Shown one piece after another: positions 22,359-32,519 of a stretch of 64,000 bases of DNA. The notes beneath the pieces are model-generated. The model did not search any database. It was given only the letters and a program-made list of their open reading frames with translations, and was not told the origin of the DNA. Source of the DNA: Gracilaria gracilis (Eukaryota > Rhodophyta > Florideophyceae > Gracilariales > Gracilariaceae); contig JARGSG010000199.1 of the NCBI GenBank assembly GCA_030374805.1, forward strand, positions 1 to 64,000, given 5' to 3'. Made by a program: the position numbers and the translations under genes. Every line of letters begins with the position of its first letter. Within the stretch, counting starts at the first letter, position 1.

Positions 22359-22587
22359 TACGAAAGCTGGAGTTCGTGATGAAGCAAAGACGGAGGCGGT
22401 TGGTCGTCATCATGTTGACGTGCTCGCGGCCCGCGAATGTGCCACTTGATACGGGCCATACGGTAAATTACCGTAAGCTACACGGTATCTGTCGAAGCGA
22501 GATCACAGAGCCAGTTTTGGAACGGGGCCGCCAAAATTTTTATCCAAACATTTACAGAAAACTACGTGTATTTATGCTCTACCATTA

Positions 22588-23199
22588 CTACCGTGTACCA
22601 ACGGTACCTTCGTAGTCCTTGTCCTCTTCGAATATGCGTGTTTTTCGACAGTGCTTTTCTAGATGTACAGTGAGGTACCCTCTCGTTTTAAACATTTTCC
22701 CGCACGCAGCACATTCAATATCCGCCTTCTTGTGCTTCTGCTGGTGAGTCTCGAACCTCCCGAGTAGGAACGTCTTGAAAGAGCAATCCAACTCCTTGCA
22801 TTTGTACTCTCTACACCTTTTCATGTGATTGCGTATATGGTTCTTTGAGATCATTCTGCCGCAAGTCTCACACTCACTACTCCATGACGGGTGGTCGTAG
22901 GGAGAAACGGCGTACCACGGAACAGTGGTACATGCACTATCGACTATATCGTTTGGATTGACCGTCAGTTGCGGTTCTCCTACAGCATCACAACTGTCAT
23001 CCATGAGCCATTTAAGGAACGTTTCAATGTCCTCCACGTCGTCTCCACTGTCGTAGCATTCTTCAATTTGCGCCCTTGCGCGCTTTGGACACGGCTCTCT
23101 CTCGTGTTTGGCGCCCATATCGCTGTGTGTTTGTTTTCGTTTTCCACCGCTCCCTTCATTTCTACCTTCGGTAGAGCGAGAGCGAGATTTTGAATTCAT
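22588..23199 (-). CDS. C2H2 zinc-finger protein
   Basis: 203 codons, ATG at 23199. The first ~50 residues are basic and probably carry a nuclear localisation signal (KRKQTHSD, CPKRARAQ). An acidic stretch follows (about residues 47-70, YDSGDDVEDIE). Three C-terminal fingers: CETCGRMISKNHIRNHMKRC (the last ligand is Cys), CKELDCSFKTF ... HQQKH, and CAACGKMFKTRGYLTVHLEKH, the last a standard C2H2. The layout suggests a nuclear DNA- or RNA-binding regulator; its target is unknown. The ORF is intact. The foldback and 17-bp repeats lie downstream of its stop. Confidence 0.75.
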   Translation of the reverse strand: MNSKSRSRSTEGRNEGSGGKRKQTHSDMGAKHEREPCPKRARAQIEECYDSGDDVEDIETFLKWLMDDSCDAVGEPQLTVNPNDIVDSACTTVPWYAVSPYDHPSWSSECETCGRMISKNHIRNHMKRCREYKCKELDCSFKTFLLGRFETHQQKHKKADIECAACGKMFKTRGYLTVHLEKHCRKTRIFEEDKDYEGTVGTR

Positions 23200-23253
23200 T
23201 TTATATGTTGAGTGTGAACAGGCAGCTTGCCTGTCGTACGAAAACGTGCCATG

Positions 23254-23265
23254 CTCTTATTTACA
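23254..23265 (-). promoter_or_regulatory. TATA-like box of the zinc-finger gene
   Basis: Minus-strand TGTAAATAAGAG about 55-65 nt before the ATG. Confidence 0.4.
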
Positions 23266-23589
23266 CAGTTTCGCGTTGCTGTTTGTAGCAACACAAGCCA
23301 AAGTTGAGGAAATGGTGATCATTTCATGATTAGGAAGAATAACAATATTTGCTTCCAGAGGTTTTTCATAGGCGGTTTGATTTCATATATATGAAAAAAA
23401 CAAAAGACACCCATAATGCTGCTCAACGAGCGTTCCACCCGTAAATGCGTTGGTGCCAAACATATACCCAAATAGTTATAGAGAAATTCTAGCACATATG
23501 CAAATATCTACGTACGTACCAGCCTGACCTTGCACCAAGATGCCATCACCGGGATGTTGACAATATACGGTGAAGTATGACCATCACAA

Positions 23590-24984
23590 CTATTCACAAA
23601 CCGACAGGTTCCTTACCAATCCGTCAATGGCAAACTCCAAAAACAGATGATCCCCGCACGGGTGGAGACTCACAGCATGACCCGCTCCTTTGACAACTGC
23701 CACATTCTTCTTAAATACAGGGTCCAAATCCACGACGTCTTCTATCGGGGTTAAGGAATCCAGATCGCCGACAAGAACCAGAGTTGGAATTTCTTTCTGC
23801 GGTCCCTTGTCGAGAGGGAGCCCTTCCCTCCTTAATTGACGGAAAGGCATTGCGGGACAGTGCTTTGCCATTGACTCGAATCCTTCTGTCATGTAGAATG
23901 GAGAGAAGTCTCGAAGCCCCACTCTATGAAGCACATCGTACACAAGCGTTCCAAGCCTTTCGAGCAACGGTGCGTCCACATCCCATGGAACCAGATCCAC
24001 TATGCTGTTGCAGAGGGTGGAAACGGCCATTGCGACGGAGAAACTACGCAGAGGTGTGCTCGAAGGCTCCATGTATTTCGCAATTTCCGTCAAGGCGGTG
24101 TAGTTCTTTTTATCTGCAGCCATGGAAACCGCATCAGCCAAAGAATCGAATGTGAATCGGTACATCTGGAACAACTGTCTCGGGTTCATCCTCAGATCCT
24201 CTCGCAAAGCTCTGTTCCAACGTAGACGGCGGAGAACAGTCTTCATCTGGTCATTGAACTCCGCTGGAGAAAAGTTTGGATTGTATTTGTTCTTCTCCGC
24301 GTGAATTCGAGCATATGCGGAATGGTGACGCACTTGATAAATGTCTTTGTACCGCATAGGAACAGGTGAATCAAGCAGAATGGAGCGAACGCTGTCGGGA
24401 TACAGTACGCCATAAGCTTGTGATATGAGAGTACCGTATGATATGCCAAATAGATCCAGCTGTTCAAAACCGAGGGCCTTCCGGAGCGTTTCCAGATCAT
24501 TCACAATGGCAGTCACGGAGTAGTGGAGAACGTCATCTCCAATCTGCGAGAGACATCTCTGAGTATCGAGAAGGTCAAGGTCAAATGAGAGCATTGAGAA
24601 GGGCTTGGCCTGCAGCGAACAATTGAGGAGAGAAGCGTTTCCAGTGCCACGTTGATCAAACAAGATCACGGGGCGTTTCATGGCATTCACGAGCTCCAGA
24701 GATGCAAGTCCCTCTGTCCGATGTTCCAAGACGCTGAGACCAGGACCTCCTTGAATGAAAACAAACGCACTGCTAGAGTTTGTTTGGATGGAAGGATATG
24801 TTATGGCGTAAAGAATGGATATGTTGACAGAATCAGCAGGATTGGCATGGTCGAGGGGCACAGAGAGCTTCCCGCAAGTCGAATTGGAAAGATGAAGTGG
24901 GCAGGGAATGGGCTCTAACACGGCGGAGACCAAAGAGGGAAGCACAAGGAAAGGAAGGAGGAGCAAGAACGAAGAGGGCACCAT
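23590..24984 (-). CDS. secreted S33-type alpha/beta-hydrolase peptidase (TAP-like)
   Basis: Start chosen at the ATG at 24984, which gives a clean signal peptide (MVPSSFLLLLPFLVLPSLVSA); the open frame extends 14 codons further up without an ATG. The mature protein has the oxyanion motif QGGPG (about residue 80), FDQRGTG, the nucleophile elbow GISYG (Ser182), the Asp in GDLDSLTP (Asp409) and the His in GAGHAVS (His436), a complete triad. Length 464 residues fits tripeptidyl-aminopeptidase/prolyl-aminopeptidase-like enzymes that release N-terminal residues from peptides. Secretion points to extracellular or vacuolar peptide use. Intact single exon. Confidence 0.88.
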   Translation of the reverse strand: MVPSSFLLLLPFLVLPSLVSAVLEPIPCPLHLSNSTCGKLSVPLDHANPADSVNISILYAITYPSIQTNSSSAFVFIQGGPGLSVLEHRTEGLASLELVNAMKRPVILFDQRGTGNASLLNCSLQAKPFSMLSFDLDLLDTQRCLSQIGDDVLHYSVTAIVNDLETLRKALGFEQLDLFGISYGTLISQAYGVLYPDSVRSILLDSPVPMRYKDIYQVRHHSAYARIHAEKNKYNPNFSPAEFNDQMKTVLRRLRWNRALREDLRMNPRQLFQMYRFTFDSLADAVSMAADKKNYTALTEIAKYMEPSSTPLRSFSVAMAVSTLCNSIVDLVPWDVDAPLLERLGTLVYDVLHRVGLRDFSPFYMTEGFESMAKHCPAMPFRQLRREGLPLDKGPQKEIPTLVLVGDLDSLTPIEDVVDLDPVFKKNVAVVKGAGHAVSLHPCGDHLFLEFAIDGLVRNLSVCE

Positions 24985-25075
24985 TTTGAAATGGAGGAGA
25001 TGCTTGATGAATGCTGTCTGAAGCACCGGGGCGGTTTGACAAAGGCGATGGAGACCGAAATGATGTGTCAGAGCT

Positions 25076-25085
25076 CTATTTATTG
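25076..25085 (-). promoter_or_regulatory. TATA-like box of the S33 peptidase gene
   Basis: Minus-strand AATAAATAGA about 95 nt before the ATG at 24984. Confidence 0.45.
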
Positions 25086-25564
25086 TGCTAGTCAGGGTGG
25101 TCCAGCAGTGTGCTGATGGTCGTAAACAGCGGTGAAGACAATCTGAGTTGCGGTTGACGTTTTTTCATACTCGAAGCAAACAGTTTTGCCGTGTTACAGG
25201 AGGTACAGAGAACCCCACGGTCCTCCTAGGTTCTCGTAGAAGGGTGGGCACATATGGTATCGCGTTTATGTCCACAATCCAATCTGTTGGGGATTGGAAT
25301 CATCCAAGAATTGAGCACTGTTACACTCCAGTACTTCTGATCCAACCAAATGCAGCGTAATGGCAGCCAACGACTGCGGACATATACGTCAGTTTGACGT
25401 AATGAAGTGGGTTCACAGGAGCTGCTACACCACAATACTTCGGTCTGGTGTGTAAGTTATGCGTCCTTCTTTTCCTTTACTTCATAATGATTGCTAACCA
25501 TTTCTACCTCAAGTAAGTCTTGCGCTTTTCTACCATCAATGTCTTCGTCAATGTTGAATGAACC
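25086..25564. other. intergenic, nothing recognised
   Basis: No ORF or repeat that I can support. Confidence 0.4.
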
Positions 25565-26540
25565 ATGCGTCCTGAAAACCTCCACCGTCACGTTCTTGCC
25601 GTTCTTGTTCAAGCCGTTGTCATGCAGTTGAATTGCAGCGTAGAGCTAGTCCACGAAAAACGCTGCCAGAAGCGCATAACAAGATCAACCAAATTCAAGC
25701 GCTCGGGGATCCGTCGCCCAATAGTCAGCAGATTAAGTTCTCCATGGAATGTTATTATCTCTTGCGGATCGGACGATGATTTCTGTACAGCCTTAAGCGT
25801 GAATAGAACAGTGTTCTTCGATATATTGCTACCTCATTACACAAACCTTCGTCAAACCGTGCCCAACTGCTCATCGTACAAACGAACGACATCTAGTAAG
25901 GGACGCAAACCTCTTCTTGGTACAGTTGATCTTTTAGGAATGGAAATTTGGAACATCCGAACAAGAGATACGATGTACATGCTGTCGCCTATATTCGGTG
26001 TTGTGCCGTCTTCAGTAAGCGATTGGCTTTCATACGGAATTCAGCTCGTTAGAACTCTACTTTTCTCTGAAAAAATCCCAGATGCTCGTATCACTTGGCC
26101 CAGTTTCGATGAAATCGAAGCAAGTGCGCAGCAGCTTCGCAAGTCCAAACCAGAAACCGCGGAACTCTCGAAAGGGGTATTTGCTGTGACTGATGGAGGA
26201 CGGTTTGATTGTGTTTCGTACAATGACCTCGATGTTCAAAATGCCTATTTTGAAGGCTATACACAAAATGTAGAAGTCACCAACCTGCTTGTTTGGAACT
26301 TTTTTGGAGAGATAATTTACGCTGCAGTTAACTAACCTGGTTCATGGCACAACAGCAAACTGGCAGGAGTTTCAGGGTTGTATTGGCCTCGACTTGATGA
26401 CTCCCAAACGCCAGTAGGGTATCGCATTCTGGGTGACACGGTGAGACGGCTTTCTGCAACAACACGGATGTAACTAACGGAAAGATACTGCGAAGTAGAA
26501 AGGCAAACGAAGTGCCACCATACAAAGACCAATTTGTGGT
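25565..26540 (+). pseudogene. PIF/Harbinger-type transposase, inactivated
   Basis: The frame carries a DDE_4-type nuclease: KGVFAVTDGGRFD with the first catalytic Asp, then NAYFEGYTQNVEVTNLLVW. A TAA at 26333-26335 interrupts AVN-PGSWH, where family members usually have Tyr. The same frame continues with PGSWHNSKLAG, in which the second catalytic Asp (normally PGSWHD) is Asn, then WPRLDDSQTPVGYRILGD. It lacks an obvious third catalytic residue because more stops follow by about 26470. The N-terminus is uncertain; the open frame begins at 25565. Confidence 0.7.
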
Positions 26541-26783
26541 GGACATTATATTATAGATGTTCTTTTACAGTCAGTGTATCCATCTAGGCGTCAAACGGCA
26601 GAATCGGGAGTCGGCGCACTGAAACTCCCGTTCAGAAGGTTGCAGTCTGTATTACCCGGCGATTCCGCTAGAAGATTCGACATCATTTCGGTTTGTTGCC
26701 ACATGATGAATCTTCGCACTCGAACCATGGGACATAATCAGATTCGAAGCGTATACTACAGTTGATCTCCCTTGCAGATGTGG

Positions 26784-27664
26784 TCACTCGAGTTTTGAAC
26801 CGGATTCTGCTGTAGTGGGATCATTACTCTTCAGCAGTTCTGCGAGAGCCGCTTTCACCTCTTGGCGAACAAGGGAGACTGTGTTCTGAAGATTAATGGC
26901 AATACAAGCTTGCATCTCTTCGCGAATGATATTCCGAATATTTCCAGTACTGTCACTGGGGCATTTTGTTCCATGTTTCATTTCCTCATTTGGAGCTGTG
27001 AGCCATTTAACCATGTCGGAAATACTTTGAGACGTCTGTTCCATTTGCTTCACTATTTTTTGTTGGAATCCCTTTACTACAGGAAGACTGGTAGGCCCAA
27101 TACTTCGTTTGTTTTTTCTTTCGCCCATTACGCTGATTGTTTCACGAGCATTTTGCAACTCTGCTGCCGCAGGATTACCATTATCATCATGTGGGTCGAG
27201 AACAGCGGCCATTACTTTCGCTTGTATGTCTCGATTGATATGATTCGCGCGTCGTACCAGTGAAGGACATAAAGGGTCACCTGTCTTTTTTCGGACGTGA
27301 ACTAGACGGTCAAACTTGTCTTTCAAACTATCCGCATTACGCTCTTAAAGTTCGTCAATTTGTGCTTGACGGTTTTACTCTTGAGCTACACGCGCCCACA
27401 TGTTAGCGCCCGTCGGCTCAAGTTGTGCAACAATATCACGCAAAAACTTTGTCTCGTATGCTGAGTAGTTGGTTGCACCACTCCTGGATCTCTTCGGCGG
27501 TTGGGTTCAAGTTGTTTTGTTTCAGTACTGCGTGCTCGTTTTTGTGCTTTCTTCTTCACGGGACGGTTTGTTGTGTGATTGTGCTTGGTTCTCCTACAGG
27601 AATTCTGTTGGTTTTTTTGTTCTCTGCTTGAGCCAGGGTCTAAACTGAATGGTAGTGAACTCAT
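26784..27664 (-). pseudogene. Myb/SANT-like accessory protein of the Harbinger element, broken
   Basis: Converges on the transposase, the arrangement of Harbinger elements that carry a DNA-binding partner gene. The coding line starts near GATNYSAYETKFLRDIVAQL, continues ANMWARVAQE, then a TAA (about 27386), NRQAQIDEL, a second TAA (about 27347), and an open stretch KDKFDRLVHVRKKTGDPLCP to 26784. The WxxVA ... KFxxL pattern is that of a Myb/trihelix-like domain. The C-terminal half is helical and Gln/Glu-rich. A further frame change lies near 27490, upstream of this block. Confidence 0.6.
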
Positions 27665-28149
27665 ATTTCATATACAGTGAGATATTTGAATACAGGAAAG
27701 ACGGTACATAAAGATGTTGAAGCGATGTTTGTTCTACCGACCACGACGTTGGTTTGGCAAAACCTAATGTAGCCAAGATGGGAAGCGGACGTGTTGCTTC
27801 TTGGTTTGCATGGTAATTTAAGTACGCTCGGAGATATGGAAAGCTTTCTGTTTGCTCCACTGTCAGTGGCGGTCCTGATCTGAGGTTAAGTCCCTGTAGT
27901 AGTGTCGCAGTGTTAAATTCTTGGATGCTCCCATTTTTGGTCAAGTTGGCAATGGACTATATTCGTTTTTGTGAGGCTCCAAAGAAGGTTGAACTCAAAA
28001 GAATCAAGATGCTTCACGGTACTTGCGTTGAGCATTGCCGTCGTGAGCCAATTGGTGGCCTTCGCCAGCACACATCACAACAAGCCCGCCAGCGACAAAC
28101 CCGGAGCATTTGGTCCACCTACAAGGACGTTAGCTTTCTGTGAATGGGC
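27665..28149. other. unassigned sequence next to the Harbinger element
   Basis: A minus ORF (27594-27944, 116 codons) has no recognised domain. The TIRs of the Harbinger element were not found. Confidence 0.3.
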
Positions 28150-28700
28150 ACAGTGGGCCCCCTAGAAAAATTGCATGCGTGACGCGTGTGTTGCACTTTC
28201 TCCACATTGGAGTGAGATTTGGTTGGTTTCAATTCAAATATTTAAAATCAGTTTCAATATTTTTGGAAAGGATTTTTTAAAAAAGGAAGCGATGCAACAG
28301 AAAAGCTCCAATTTTAGGATCCCTAATTGCTCCAGAGATACCTTCGTAACATTATTATATTATGTGTCAACTGTCAGTTGACTGAATACAAGCGGTGGTT
28401 CTGTTGCGACAGTTTCTTCGATTTTGTACTTGAATCGCTTGTAATCCCTCTTGCAGTGGATTTGGGTCCGGGAACTACCAACGAGTGTCAAAACCACTAG
28501 GTTTTGACTACGTGCAATATGAGATGAAAAGTTCGTGAACAGCCTTCAAATAATATCTGACGTACGATCAAGAAGCAAATGGAAGAAGCCAGAAAGAAAA
28601 AGGTGCATAACACACGTCATAAAATCTTTTGTTTCCCAGTCGCATTCCCAAAGGGGTCATTCCCGCTACCACTTCCAAGGCGTTTTCATTTGAAGAGCCC
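28150..28700. repeat. dispersed repeat, copy D, starting CAGTGGGCCCCCTAG
   Basis: Diverged copy of 19645-20215: same start, the TTTCAATTCAAATATTTAAA and TTTCAATATTTTTGGA blocks, and later AAGCGGTGGTT and CATTCCCAAAGGG. No coding content seen. Confidence 0.55.
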
Positions 28701-29270
28701 CGTCTGCACATCTCATTCAAAGATACCATAAGATCACAGACGTGTGATTAAGCGACAGCGAGTCGGAAGCGGTGCTAGCGATGATGCGACGGCGAATCCT
28801 CCCCAACCGAAAAGAAAAAGGGCAACGCTTACCATTGCAAAGCAAGCTTTCGTAACGCGACCGAGCACGCGAAAGTGAGGTTGTCTTTTAAAAATAAATA
28901 AATTCGACTTTGTTCCAATTGGCTCTCAAATCAATTGCGTTTCGAGCCAAAGCTTGGAAGAAGGGGCGCAGATGCTGGGTCCTGTGAAGACTTGTCTGGC
29001 AACAGCAGGGCTAGAACCATAAAGGGTGCGTGAAGTCGTTTAAAACCACGCGTTGCAGTTTTCAATTGCGTCTTTGCGTCTGAACACGACAAACTTGAAA
29101 TGGACAACGTATACTCACGAGAAGAGTGCAAACAATTGCGTTAATGTGGCGAATCCGCCTCGAAATGCTTTGTTGAACTATGCACTGCTTCGACTCGTTT
29201 GTTGAATCACTGCCATGAGCGGTGAACAACAAGTTCTGTCTCGTCGCAAACTGCCTCGCCTGCCCCTTCG
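28701..29270. other. intergenic upstream of the first Cys-rich gene
   Basis: No gene recognised; a promoter TATA follows at 29271. Confidence 0.4.
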
Positions 29271-29281
29271 TATAAAAGGGG
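29271..29281 (+). promoter_or_regulatory. TATA box of Cys-rich gene 1
   Basis: TATAAAAGGGG, 72 nt before the ATG at 29343; a strong consensus match. Confidence 0.7.
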
Positions 29282-29342
29282 ATAAAGAGCACTTCCCACA
29301 ACGATAAACTCCATATCTGTTTTGCACATATCTAACTATAAC

Positions 29343-30530
29343 ATGTCGTTCTTTTTCAAACTTGCGTTATGTTCCCTTCTCTTTCACTCTGTGCTGGGAA
29401 GTGCACCTTGTGACCCAGGATGGGGAACCACTTGGAATGACTATGGTCTTTGCGAAATCTGCAAACCGGGTTTCTACGACAATGGTATAGGGTTTTGTCA
29501 AATATGTCGCTCGGGAACTTATCAGCCCGAATCCGGCCACACGGAATGCAATCGTTGCCCTTCCGGTACATACTCCGGACATGGGTTTGAATCTTGTGTA
29601 TCTTGCCCTGAAGGCGAAGTGTATGTAGAATCTTCTGCGCGCTGTGGGCTGTGTCCTGCCGGGGAATACTTCGATACTGGTGTTCAACGCTGTACCTATT
29701 GCAGCCCGGGATTCTTTAAAGCTGAAGAGGGCTTGCGTCCGTGCCTCCCTTGTCCTCCCAACACCAATTCTGTGTACTCCGCTACCGAATGCATTGCTTG
29801 TCCGGAGGGACAGGCGTTGATGAAGGATGGAACGTGTGGAACATGCCCGGCTGGACAGCACTACGACGAATTCGACAACGACTGTTATGATTGCCTTCCT
29901 GGTGAGTACACTGAGACAGAGAATGTGCTTCCAAAATGCTACAAGTGCGGTGGCAACTCCTTTTCGCCGGCAGCTGCCTCCCAATGCTTTGAATGCCCAG
30001 ACGGGGAGGTGTTTATCAAAGACTCAGGTGAATGTGGGCATTGTGATATAGGGCAACATTATCACGAGAGTGATCTTTCTTGTCATGACTGTTCGTTGAA
30101 TTCGTTCAGTCATGGCTCAAACCGCCGAACCTGTCGGATATGTCTGCCCGGTAGTTTTGCAAGACCTAGATCATCTACTTGCTTCCTTTGCCCAGCAGGA
30201 CAGGTTTATCTGGTTCAAACAGACCAATGTGGCGAATGTCCTGAAGGAACACAATACATTTCTCATGGAGCTCGCTGTGATGGGGACCCGAACGGAATGC
30301 CGTCCCCGGAGCCAGTCGAGGAATTGATCATTTCTCCGTCCCCAGACCCAGTTGAAGAAGTCCTCATTTCTTCTTCTCCGATACCAGGGCTTGACCTCGA
30401 GACTGATTATGAAGAAATTCTAGATCTAGAATCGCCGAAACCAGAGCTCGGCCTTGGGATTGAATATGGGGAATTTATGGATATAGAGATGGGGACTCCT
30501 GAGCCATCGGCAGAGATAATTTTACTTTGA
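29343..30530 (+). CDS. secreted Cys-rich repeat protein 1 (Eph-receptor-like / GCC2-GCC3 repeats)
   Basis: The ATG at 29343 is used (the open frame runs a little further up without an ATG). 395 residues: signal peptide 1-19 (MSFFFKLALCSLLFHSVLG), then a run of Cys-rich modules (CPAGEYFD, CSPGFFKAEEG, CLPCPPNTNS, CPEGQ, CPAGQHYD, CLPGEYTE ...) of the type found in ephrin receptor-like, GCC2/GCC3 and TNFR-like repeats, probably disulphide-bonded. The last ~70 residues are acidic and Pro/Ser-rich without Cys. No transmembrane segment or GPI signal is clear, so probably extracellular or wall-associated. The paralogue at 31452 shares the order of modules. Function unknown. Confidence 0.85.
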   Translation: MSFFFKLALCSLLFHSVLGSAPCDPGWGTTWNDYGLCEICKPGFYDNGIGFCQICRSGTYQPESGHTECNRCPSGTYSGHGFESCVSCPEGEVYVESSARCGLCPAGEYFDTGVQRCTYCSPGFFKAEEGLRPCLPCPPNTNSVYSATECIACPEGQALMKDGTCGTCPAGQHYDEFDNDCYDCLPGEYTETENVLPKCYKCGGNSFSPAAASQCFECPDGEVFIKDSGECGHCDIGQHYHESDLSCHDCSLNSFSHGSNRRTCRICLPGSFARPRSSTCFLCPAGQVYLVQTDQCGECPEGTQYISHGARCDGDPNGMPSPEPVEELIISPSPDPVEEVLISSSPIPGLDLETDYEEILDLESPKPELGLGIEYGEFMDIEMGTPEPSAEIILL

Positions 30531-31350
30531 CTGCAGCATTAAACCAATGATTGGAGAAGAGCATCACTGCCGTTCGTATGGGTTTGCCGGCTGTTACAGA
30601 ATAGTGTGCACATATGTGAAAGACGTCAGAGCGAGTAGGCTACTGACTTGTATCAAACTTTTTTCTCCACCAGAGTTGAGAAACATCTATTTGGAAATAT
30701 TTCGAGTGCGCGCAAGCCAAGAGCGCCAACGAATGCTCACTTTCGAACCATCCATGAGTCACAACTTCACGAAGAGCAGGAGGGCCCTTCCAATTGCGCA
30801 AAATTGGTTAATACTGGATGGAAAACATTTTTCTCGGATTTCAAAGCCAAATTGTTTGTAAGTACACGTAGATTCTTTTTTCGTCTAATGAAGAAGCTTC
30901 TGATAAACGTCTTCGCAGACGACTGATCAAGTGCGGGACGATCACATCTTGCATCAGCTTTTGATCGACACAGTGGCCCTCTTCGCCAGCAATTTCGTAC
31001 ATAGCCGCTCAAGGCTACACCCAAAACCGGCATAGAGCTTTTCTATTTGAAACCGTAGTACGAGAGAGTCGTTGAAAGAACAAGACTATGGCTAACCGGC
31101 CAGCTCTATACCAGCACAAACCAAGCAAAGAAAAAGAAAATTGGCAGTACATCCTTCGTGCCATGATAGCTCACCAGATCCTTTCAACAAGAAGCTATAC
31201 AACCAACAATTACGAGTCCACTTGAGAAGCTGAGAAAAACCCCTGACAACTGATCGAATTCTTTTGTGCGGTCCTCCCTTTCAATGGTATGGGCTACAGC
31301 TTCAGCTTCAGAAGGCCCACCCCTCCTCCTCTTACTAGTACCTAAAAACA
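30531..31350. other. intergenic between the two Cys-rich genes
   Basis: ORFs up to 104 codons exist but have no domain or homologue that I recognise. Confidence 0.4.
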
Positions 31351-31361
31351 CATATAAGCAG
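31351..31361 (+). promoter_or_regulatory. TATA box of Cys-rich gene 2
   Basis: CATATAAGCAG about 100 nt before the ATG at 31452. Confidence 0.5.
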
Positions 31362-31451
31362 CGTGAGTGAAGCGCAGTCAACTCTTTCCATTCTTCTTTC
31401 CAAAGCTCAACAGCCCGCATATCACAAAGCGGCTAACGATTTGAACTCGAT

Positions 31452-32519
31452 ATGCCCATTTCTCTGATATCTTTTACTTGTGCGCTATTCTGTTGCGCAA
31501 TCGCAAGCTTCCCATGCGAACTTGGATATGGTTGGGGATACCACGAATCCTGCGAAATATGTGCTCCAGGATGGTATGATACTGGCGATGGAATTTGTAT
31601 ACCGTGCTTGGGTGGTACTTTTCAGCCAGAAGCCGGTCAAGCTGAATGCTTACCATGCCCTCCCAACACAGACTCTGTCCATGGTGCGACTCGATGCGTC
31701 TCATGCCCAGAAGGGCAAGTCTTGTTGGAGACAAATGAGTGTGGAACCTGTCCCGCTGGAAAGTATGTAGGAGACTACGGAAGTTGTTGTTCATGCAGGA
31801 GTGGATTCTTCAAGGCAGAAGCGGGGCTGGGCCACTGTTTGCCCTGTCCGAAAAATGCGTTCTCCAGAAATGAAGCTTCCGAATGTATTTCGTGTTCTGA
31901 GGGTCAGGCGCTCATGAGAAATGGTTCCTGCAGCACATGTCCACCTGGAACATATTACGACGGTTCGAATCTTGAGTGCTCTGAATGTCAAGGTAAAACA
32001 TATACAGACTCTCCGAACATTTTACAGGCATGTTATAGCTGTGGCGGAAACTCCTTTGCTGGTAAGGGTTCGGCAGAGTGCGTAGAATGTCCGACTGGAG
32101 AAGTGTTCATAGAAAGATCGGGGACTTGTGGAAAATGTTCACCGGGCCAGTTCTACAATGAGCGTGATCTATCTTGTACCGACTGCGGTTACAACCGGTT
32201 TACTGTTTACGGAAATGAGCGCGCTTGCAGACGCTGCATGCCTGGAACATTTGCTAGAGTTGGGTCGACGACGTGCTTCGAGTGTCCATACGGACTGGTA
32301 TACCTTTCAGAGACTGATTCGTGCGGATCATGCCCCTCAGAAGAGTACAACTCTTACGAAGCTCACTGTAGTGATCCGTTATTTCTGGAGGGGACAGATG
32401 AGCCTAGTGTAACAACGGAGGAGATGTTTGGACTCCCTGTCGGATGTGAAGGAGAAGACGATCATGGAGAATATATTCTTGGTCAGTCTCCCGAACCATA
32501 CACATTCTGTGATCATTAG
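31452..32519 (+). CDS. secreted Cys-rich repeat protein 2, tandem paralogue
   Basis: 355 residues, ATG at 31452, TAG at 32517. Signal peptide about 1-20 (MPISLISFTCALFCCAIASF), then ELGYGWGYHESCEICAPGWY and the same chain of Cys-rich modules as protein 1 (CPPNTDSV, CPEGQVLL, CPAGKYVG, CRSGFFKAEAG, CPKNAFS, CPPGTYYD, YSCGGNSF, CPTGEVFI, CRRCMPGTFARVGS). Compared with protein 1 it lacks about one module near the N-terminus and has a shorter, different acidic tail. Same strand and order indicate tandem duplication. Intact. Confidence 0.85.
   Translation: MPISLISFTCALFCCAIASFPCELGYGWGYHESCEICAPGWYDTGDGICIPCLGGTFQPEAGQAECLPCPPNTDSVHGATRCVSCPEGQVLLETNECGTCPAGKYVGDYGSCCSCRSGFFKAEAGLGHCLPCPKNAFSRNEASECISCSEGQALMRNGSCSTCPPGTYYDGSNLECSECQGKTYTDSPNILQACYSCGGNSFAGKGSAECVECPTGEVFIERSGTCGKCSPGQFYNERDLSCTDCGYNRFTVYGNERACRRCMPGTFARVGSTTCFECPYGLVYLSETDSCGSCPSEEYNSYEAHCSDPLFLEGTDEPSVTTEEMFGLPVGCEGEDDHGEYILGQSPEPYTFCDH

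Noticed and set aside
22061..22459. 132-codon minus ORF across the foldback
   Set aside because: It consists of the inverted repeat and the 17-bp tandem repeat; no protein feature.
30547..30861. 104-codon ORF between the two Cys-rich genes
   Set aside because: No domain, no promoter signal, and composition like the surrounding non-coding DNA.
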